Source: Paguma larvata
Taxonomy: Eukaryota; Chordata; Mammalia; Carnivora; Viverridae
DNA length: 64,000 nt
Assembly (NCBI GenBank): GCA_030068075.1
Contig: CM057831.1
Span: forward strand, 14,117,370 to 14,181,369
Direction of reading: 5' to 3'
The translations under genes and the position numbers were made by a program. Position 1 is the stretch's first letter, and each line of letters opens with the position of its first letter. Positions 57,254-64,000 of the stretch are shown piece after piece. The notes beneath the pieces were generated by a model, which did not search any database, was not told the DNA's origin, and was given only the letters and a program-made list of their open reading frames with translations.

Positions 57254-57848
57254 GATTCTGCTACTGGGCATTTACCCAAAAATACACAAACACTAATTCA
57301 AAGAGATATATGCACCCCTGTGTTTATGGCAGCACTATTTACAACAGCCAAGATATGGAAGCAGCCCAAATGTCCATCCTTAGGTGAATGGATAAAGAAG
57401 ATGTTGCATATATAAATATATGTACATATACATGTATATATGAATATTATTCCACCATATAAAAGAATGAACTCTTGCCATTTGTAGCAACATGGATGGA
57501 TCTAAAGGGTAGACTGCTAAGCAAAATAAGTCAGTCAGAGAAAGACAAATGCCATAGGATCTCATTCATATGTGAAATTTAAGAAACAAAAACAAACGAA
57601 CAAAGAAAAAAGGAGACAAACCAAAAAACAGACCCTTAACTATAGAAAATGAGCGGATGGTTCCCAGAGGGGAGGGAGGGGGACTGGGTGAAATAGTTGA
57701 AGGGGATTAAAGAGTACACGCATCATGATAAGCTCGGAGTAATGTATAGAACTGTTGAATGACTACATTGTACACCTGAAACTAACAGAACACTGTATGT
57801 TAACTATACTGGAATTAAAATTTAAAAAAATAATAAATTAAAAAAAAT
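57254..57848 (+). repeat. Carnivore L1 3' end: last part of ORF2 and 3' UTR, 5'-truncated
   Basis: ctgctactgggcatttaccc, tgtttatggcagcactattt, acatggatggatctaaaggg and caaaataagtcagtcagaga are ORF2 C-terminal text. tacacctgaaactaacagaa, tatgttaactatactgg and an A-rich tail (to 57848) follow. One of the least diverged L1 pieces here. Small AT microsatellite at about 57405-57445. Confidence 0.93.
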
Positions 57849-57990
57849 GGAGCAGTTCTATAAAGATCAGCCAAATGAAATTGCATAAATGAAATGGACT
57901 ACTGAAGACACTTACTTTGAAATTAATTGTATTTCCCTCATGTTAATATGACATAGCCTCAAGGGCAAACTAATATTTAACAGAATTTTA

Positions 57991-58221
57991 TTTATTTTTT
58001 TTTTATTATTTTTTTTTTAACATTTATTTATTTTTGAGAGACATAGAGACAGAGTATGAGCAGGGGAAGGGCAGAGAGAGAGGGAGGCACAGAATCCGAA
58101 GCAGGCTCCAGGCTCTGAGCCGTCAGCACAGAGCCCGACGCGGGGCTCGAACCCACAGACCGTGAGATCATGACCTGAGCTGAAGTCGGCCGCCCAACCG
58201 ACTGAGCCACCCAGGCGCCCC
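57991..58221 (-). mobile_element. CAN-SINE, youngest-looking copy
   Basis: Reads on the minus strand with ggggcgcctgggtggctcag head, intact CpGs (gtcggttgggcggccgac, gttcgagccccgcgtcgg) and aataaatgtt tail. A 13-bp identical duplication taacagaatttta lies at 57978-57990 and 58223-58235. High CpG retention suggests recent insertion. Confidence 0.97.
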
Positions 58222-58235
58222 ATAACAGAATTTTA

Positions 58236-59335
58236 AAATACATACATTTATATTTGTGCGTGTATGTATTATGTATCCATCGTTAATTATCTACACTCAT
58301 CCCCAGATATCAATGAATTATTTCCAAAGAAAAGAAAAGATACAGAATACATATTACATCTACAGTCGCTCTCTTTAAAATGTCTAGATGCAAGTTTCCA
58401 TTAAAAAAGTAGTAAATATCAAATACGCGTCTGTATATTTTGCTCTATGGCATCTGTTGAAGGTGTCACCTAGGACAGATATAAAAACAGCCTGACCAGG
58501 TCTGAATTCTTACTAATCTCCAGGTGAAGGAGAACATTTGCTATTGATAAAGCTGGTAGTCTCCAGAGGGCAACTTGGCTTTATGTATTTTTAGCTGAGC
58601 ATCACAGAAACTGATTGGCACTTGCATCTCATACAAGTCTCGAGTGCCAGCCGCCATGAGATCTCTGACTATGATTCAGGGTTCCATCTCCAGGAAGAAA
58701 GAGACTCCCGAGCTGGTAAAAAGGAATGACTTTCTTTCTTGAATTTTGAAAACGCCTTACAAACGTTAACTAACTAACAGATGCATCTGATGGAGAACTC
58801 CACGCCATCGCACAGTCTATCACCCAGAGGGATCTTCAACTGCATGCGGTGTGATACATTGCCAACCACAATGGAGAATTAACTCAGCTCTTCACAATAA
58901 TTCTAGAAGCTATGTAGAAACCGAGAGTGATTCCATGTAGCATTTAAAAAAAAGATTCCTAAGAAGGAAACTCTTTTATCCATTATTTAGGCCAAGGCCA
59001 TTATGGCTTCAAAAAAATTGTTTTATAAAAAGGGAAAAAAATCAATCCACCATTTCTACTCACAGCTGAGATTGATTTGAAGGGTACCAGGAATGCGATG
59101 CAGAAACGGTTCCTCACAGTGCAACCCCACTTAGGAAAAAGAAAGTTCTCATTGGTCAGGTGAGTTCTTTCCATGAAATGAGTGATAGCATTCATGTTCC
59201 TGGACTGGCAGATTGGGAAAACGGGTTCTCAGATTCTTGGTTTGTCCAATGTGTAAATAATGAAAATAGTCATTTATATTTGCATCTTGACACATACATA
59301 GGTTTTTCTAGATCATGTACTTAGAACAGGTCACT
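58236..59335. other. Unassigned stretch, partly unique-looking
   Basis: 58430-59230 holds no recognised transposon and has low CpG. Nothing supports an exon. Confidence 0.4.
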
Positions 59336-59337
59336 GT

Positions 59338-59405
59338 GGTTTTTCTAGCACCTCCCATAATACCCAGTACTCAAAATGTGTTTGTTGAAGGACTAATTAA
59401 ATTAA
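59338..59405 (+). repeat. L2/MIR 3' tail scrap
   Basis: tctagcacctcccataatac followed by cagtactcaaaatgtgtttg and ttgaaggactaatt resembles the tail cacatagtaggtgctcaata ... gttgaatgaatg. Confidence 0.45.
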
Positions 59406-60539
59406 TAATTTACGTTATCAAGGAAATCTTTGTATTTGCAACTTTGGTTTTGGCCATGATTACTAGGGTATTCCTAGGGATTCAAAATTTACAAGGCCTA
59501 AGAACTATCCTTACTAAGAAAACCTCCAGAAAAATTGCGAACATGTCTGTATCATAGAAATCAGGTTCAAAAAAGTACCAGGTAATACATGGCTCAATAT
59601 AATGCATATATTTTTGGTTCCAGTTGCTTACAGGTTAATTCACATGGATTTTTATTATCTAAACAGTAGGAATCCATTTTTATTCCATTTCCCTGGACAT
59701 TCTGGTGTCTCACAAATACTGTGAATGATGCTGTCTCTGAATCAACTCTATGAATACAAAGGACAAATCCACTTTACACTGCAGTCCATGTAAAGTCTAT
59801 CAGGTATATTAGGGTGTAATTGACTCTAATTAGCTCTCCCACCAATAGAATTATTCTCTACCTTAGGTGAATAACGCTCTGAAAAGACATATGGTTAGTA
59901 TGAAAGAAAATGGCAAAAACTGCTTTCATTCTGATTCTGAGCCATAGTTCTCATGAGCCTCAAAAAGGTCCACACTAACCAAAATTGATATGAAAAAGAA
60001 AATTGATAAGGAGATTGCATTGCATAAAAGTAAATGATTATTGCCTCTTGTGATTCCTGAAATCCCATTAAACACACACACACGCACACACACGTGTGCG
60101 CACTCATATATGTTTAAAACAAATTTACCAGAGTCTAATCACTAGGCTACTATTTCTGGTTATGAAGAAAAGCCTTGTAATGCAACAGGCATCGCATGAC
60201 TTTCCTTCAAAGAACTTGGCAACCAAAATGATTTGGCATTAAAATACCTGCTTACCAGTGATAACTAAATAATTAGTACAGAACTGTAAAACTGGATGAA
60301 ATATATGAAGTAACCATTTTCAGTCGTTGGACAACAGGCAGTGTAGAGTAGTGACTGCTGTGCGAAGGAAACTAAATCAGGTGAGCTCGATAATCTCCCT
60401 GGCTCTCTGCTTGGAAACAGTTTCTGAAGAGTAGCGCAGGGAAAAGGAACCCAGAAAACAATGGTGTCGCTCAACTAAGGAGAAAGGGAACAGAGTTTGG
60501 AGTTTCTGTGTAGGCAGGAATTTGTGGGTCAGGATACCA
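59406..60539. other. Unassigned stretch with a CA repeat
   Basis: cacacacacacgcacacac lies at about 60072-60102. A weak MIR-head resemblance (ggcagtgtagagtagtgac) occurs near 60339. No gene. Confidence 0.4.
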
Positions 60540-63500
60540 GATAAAAGGGTACTGTACAGAGGAACTTCAGAAATCTATACAGGGGGCACTTGAGTGTTTG
60601 AAAATAAAGCTTCACACGGGCAGGGCAGGAAACCAAGAGGTCCTGTGTACAACAGCTACTAAGCAAAGACAACTACCAGAGAAAGAAAAACTCCTGAGGA
60701 GCTGTGAATAGAATAACTACTAGAGCTTGCACGAAACAGAGAGACATTCAAATGCCAACCAACCAGGGGGTAGATACCTCTTAGAGAAGCTGCAGGGCTT
60801 GATGGAGAAGCCAGAGAAAACGTGCTTTAGGAGAAGGGCAAATTTATCCCTAGAGTAAAGTCTACTCTAGCCCCCGCCTTCACGAAGTTTAAAAACAAGG
60901 CCCAAAAGAATCACACTGCTTTGATTTAACTGCCTTCCAGAACAAAATTCAACACTCTCTTGGGAAGACGCCCAGAGCCACGCCGTCAACAACATAATAC
61001 CTATAGTATTCAGCATCAAACCAGAAATGATTACATATAAAGAAAGAAAACAGTAAAATGTGATCTGTAATGGGGAGAAAAATCAGTTAATAAAAACAGA
61101 CCTAGCAATGATAAAGATAATGGAAATAACAGGCAAGAACTCCAAAACGACTATTATAAATATGTTGAAGGGCTGAAAGAAAGCTATGGACAAATTGGGG
61201 TAAGAGGTAGAGAAGCCCAACAGAGAATGAAAATTTTGTGAAAGAACATAAAAGAACTGAAGAGAAATCCTAAAACTTAAAAAAAAACAAAGATCTGAAG
61301 TAAAAATTGCACAGGATGAGCTTAGCGGCAAAAGGAGACAATCAGTGAATTTAAATACAGGAAAATAGAAATTATCTCAGCTGAAATACAGACAAAAAAG
61401 GGCTGAAAAAAAATTTAAAAATCTCAGTGCAGAATATAAATGTATGACAGCAATAGAGAGAAAACAAAAGCCAGGGGGGAAAAATCTTTTAAGTTTCTAT
61501 GTTTTACAAGAGATGGACTGATATGAATTCAAGACAGACTATAATAAGTTAAGGATTCTAATAAATGAGGTATAAATAATAAGACAACAGAAGATACAAA
61601 ATGGAAAAGTAAAATAAACTCAGTTAATCCAAAATTAGGCTGCAAAGAGAAAAAAAAAAGGACAAAATACAGATGAGACAAACAGAAAACAAATAGCAAG
61701 ATAACAATACTAAATTCAGCCACTTAAGTAAATACACTATATGTAAATGGACTAAATATTTCATTAAAAGGCAAAATTGCTATACTCTGTTAAACATGAC
61801 TTAATATGTGTTGTTTGTAACAGACTCATACATAATGTAAAAACACAGATAACTTAAGAGTAAAAATGTAGAAAAAAAAGATATACCATGAACACACAAA
61901 TCAAAAGAATGAAGGAGTGGCTATTACTGTGAGATGAAGCTGACTTCAGGAAAAGTAGTTTTACCACAGATTAAGAAAGAATGATAGAATTATGAAATCA
62001 TGAGGAAGACACTGTAATGATGAAAGGGTATGCATCCAATAACAAAACATTGAATTCATGAAGCAAAAATGGGTGGTAAAGGAATAAGCAACAGACAAAT
62101 TCACGATTCTAGCCAGAGATTTCAACACTCTTATCCCAACAATTAATAGAATATCTAGACAGGAGTTTAATAAGCATATAGATGATTTGAATCATCCTAT
62201 TACCCAACACGACTTTACATATGTTTTTATACACACATGTTTTTATTACACATATGTTTTTTATACAATTTTATACAAATTGGAAACCCCACATGCTTTT
62301 TAAGTGACCATAAAACACAACCGAAAACTCTATGCGGAGCCATAAGACAAGTTTCAATGAATTTAATATCATTTAAGTCATTTACAGTATGTTCTCTGAC
62401 CACACCAGGATTAAATTAGAAGTCAATAACAAAAAAGTATTTGGAAAATCCTCTAATGTCAGGAAATCAATCAAAATACTCCTTATTAAACCATTAGTAT
62501 GAGACAAAATTAAAGGGAAATTAGAAGATATTTCGAAGTAAACAAAAATAAAAACAAAACACGAAATTTGTAGGATGAAGTTAAAGCAGTGCTTAGAAAG
62601 AAACTTAACACCTTTAAATGTTTATGTCAGAGAAGGGGAATGGTTTAGCGGTGGCTGGGTGACTCAGTCGCTTAAGCATCCAACTCTTCATTCTGCTCAG
62701 GTCCTGATCTCAGAGTTTGAGAGTTTGAGCCCCACATTGGGCTCTGAGCTGGCAGCGTGGGGCCTGTTTAGGATTCTTTCTCTCCCTCTCTCTCTCTGCC
62801 CCTCCCCCACTAGCAGTGTCTCTGTCTCTCTCAAATAAATAAATAAAGCTTAAAAATATCTCAAAAAATAAAAAAAACAAAGTGGGACTCGTTTAAAAGC
62901 AATGATCTAAGATTCCAGTTCAAGAAGTAAAAATATCAGAATAAAATGAGCCCAAAATAAAATTATAGAAGGAAATCATAAGGATAAGAGTTGAAATCAA
63001 TTAAATAGAAAAGTGGAAAATAATAGAGAAAAAAATAATGGAAAAACAAATCGGTTCTTTAACGAGATTAATAAAATTCATAAGCTTTTAGCTATACTAA
63101 TCAAGAAGAAAGAGAAAACACAAGTTACCAATATTACAAATGAAAGAAGAGGTATTAGTACAGGTCATTCAAACTTAAAAACTTGATAGGTGAATGATAT
63201 GAACAACTTTATGAAGATAAATTTGATAATTTACCTAAAAAAGAAAAAGACCTTGAAAAATACAAATTATTAGGGATAATGTAAGAATAAATAATCATAA
63301 TAGCTCTATATCCATTAAGAAATTGATTCATAATTTAAAAATATTCGCACAAAGAAAACTCTAAATTCAGATAACTTCATTGGTGAGTTCCATCGAACAA
63401 TTAAGGAGGAAATAATACAAATTGTATGCAAACTCTTTTAAGAATATAAGAACATTTAGCTATTCCTTTTATGAGACCAGTATTACCCTGATACCAAAAC

Positions 63501-64000
63501 CATTTAAGAAACAAAAGTTACCACTCAATACCTCTCATTAGCATAGATCAGAATTCCTTAAGAAAATGCTAGCAACCCAATCCAGCAATACATAAACAAG
63601 TGAATTCATCATGAACTAAGGAACTTATTCCAGAAACACAAAACCATTTTAATATTCAAAAAAGAAATCAGTGTGATTCAACATATTGATAGGGAAAATA
63701 AAAATCATTTGCTTATTTCATCGGTCGAAGAAAAACCATTTGACTAAATTTAACACCCAGGCTTTTAAAAAATAGAAGTCGATAAGCTGATTCTAAAATG
63801 TGGTTGGAATGCAAGAATTTCGAAGGGCCATAAAATTTTTGAAAAGTCTAACATAGTTGAGGGGTGCACAGTACCTGATTTTAATGCCTGGAAGGAAGCT
63901 GTAAAAATTAGGACAGTGTGGTATTGGTATGAATATTAACAAACAGATTAGTAGGATAGAACTGAGGTAGAAAATATACCTATCCTTATATGACCTATTA
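60540..64000 (+). repeat. Long old L1 (5' region, ORF1, ORF2), internally deleted, runs off the window
   Basis: ORF1-type text: ctattataaatatgttgaag near 61150 and ggagacaatcagtgaattta near 61333. ORF2 endonuclease-side text: gtaaatggactaaatatttc near 61743 and cagagatttcaacactctta near 62115. Reverse-transcriptase-side text: accctgataccaaaaccatt near 63486 and ccatttgactaaatttaaca near 63736. At about 63760-63780 the text jumps to the ORF2 C-terminal side (gacagtgtggtattggtatg near 63913), so the catalytic middle of the polymerase is missing. Stops and frameshifts throughout mean it is dead. A SINE splits it at 62648-62875. Confidence 0.82.
62648..62875 (+). mobile_element. CAN-SINE inserted in the long L1
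   Basis: Head gcggtggctgggtgactcag, B-box region gtttgagcccc, (TC)n and aaataaataaataaagc tail ending near 62875. TSD weak (ggggaatggttta / gtgggactcgttta). Confidence 0.93.

Overview
The window is vertebrate, and specifically carnivore and almost certainly felid, nuclear DNA. The diagnostic signal is about 25 copies of a tRNA-derived SINE. It has a head close to ggggcgcctgggtggctcag, an RNA polymerase III A-box-like tggctcagtcggttaag, a B-box-like gttcgagcccc, a (TC)n stretch and an aataaa-containing A tail. That is the CAN-SINE family, in the form found in cats. Older mammalian repeats (L1, L2, MIR, a CR1/L3 piece, MER5A-like and other hAT fossils, Tigger fossils, one MaLR-like LTR) fill much of the rest. 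There is nothing bacterial, viral-episomal or CRISPR-like.

I could not confirm a protein-coding gene. The longest open frames (231, 190, 185, 175 and 163 codons) look like chance or overlap repeats. Three weak hints of transcription are kept at low confidence: a possible minus-strand terminal exon at 35475-35686 behind a good splice acceptor; a minus-strand polyadenylation signal with a GU-rich downstream stretch at about 46390-46435; and an open minus-strand segment at 54113-54300. The window is best read as intergenic or deep intronic DNA.

Layout: 1-2770 is three successive old L1 fragments, all on +. 2.8-8.2 kb is mostly unassigned, with satellite-like AT/GATA repeats and a non-repetitive AT-rich stretch (6.7-7.6 kb) that could be a conserved element. 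8.2-20.2 kb is repeat-dense: nine SINEs, a MaLR-like LTR, two Tigger elements and an L1 ORF1 region carrying two SINEs. 20.2-27 kb has no SINEs and is mostly unassigned. 27-34.5 kb has two hAT fossils each split by a SINE, an L1 3' end split by (TG)n, L2 and MIR. 34.5-41.4 kb is mixed, with a tandem SINE pair at 37.8-38.2 kb. 41.4-49.8 kb is SINE-free; it has L2 and MIR pieces and a striking purine tract followed by a pyrimidine tract at 44.1-44.6 kb. 52.9-58.2 kb is a cluster of six SINEs plus a recent L1 3' end. 60.5 kb to the end is one long, internally deleted old L1 with a SINE inserted.

The repeats form layers: ancient L2/MIR/CR1, then L1M, hAT, Tigger and MaLR, then lineage-specific SINEs and a carnivore L1, many with readable target-site duplications (TSDs). 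Family names come from memory of consensus sequences, not from a database search, so subfamily calls are deliberately loose.
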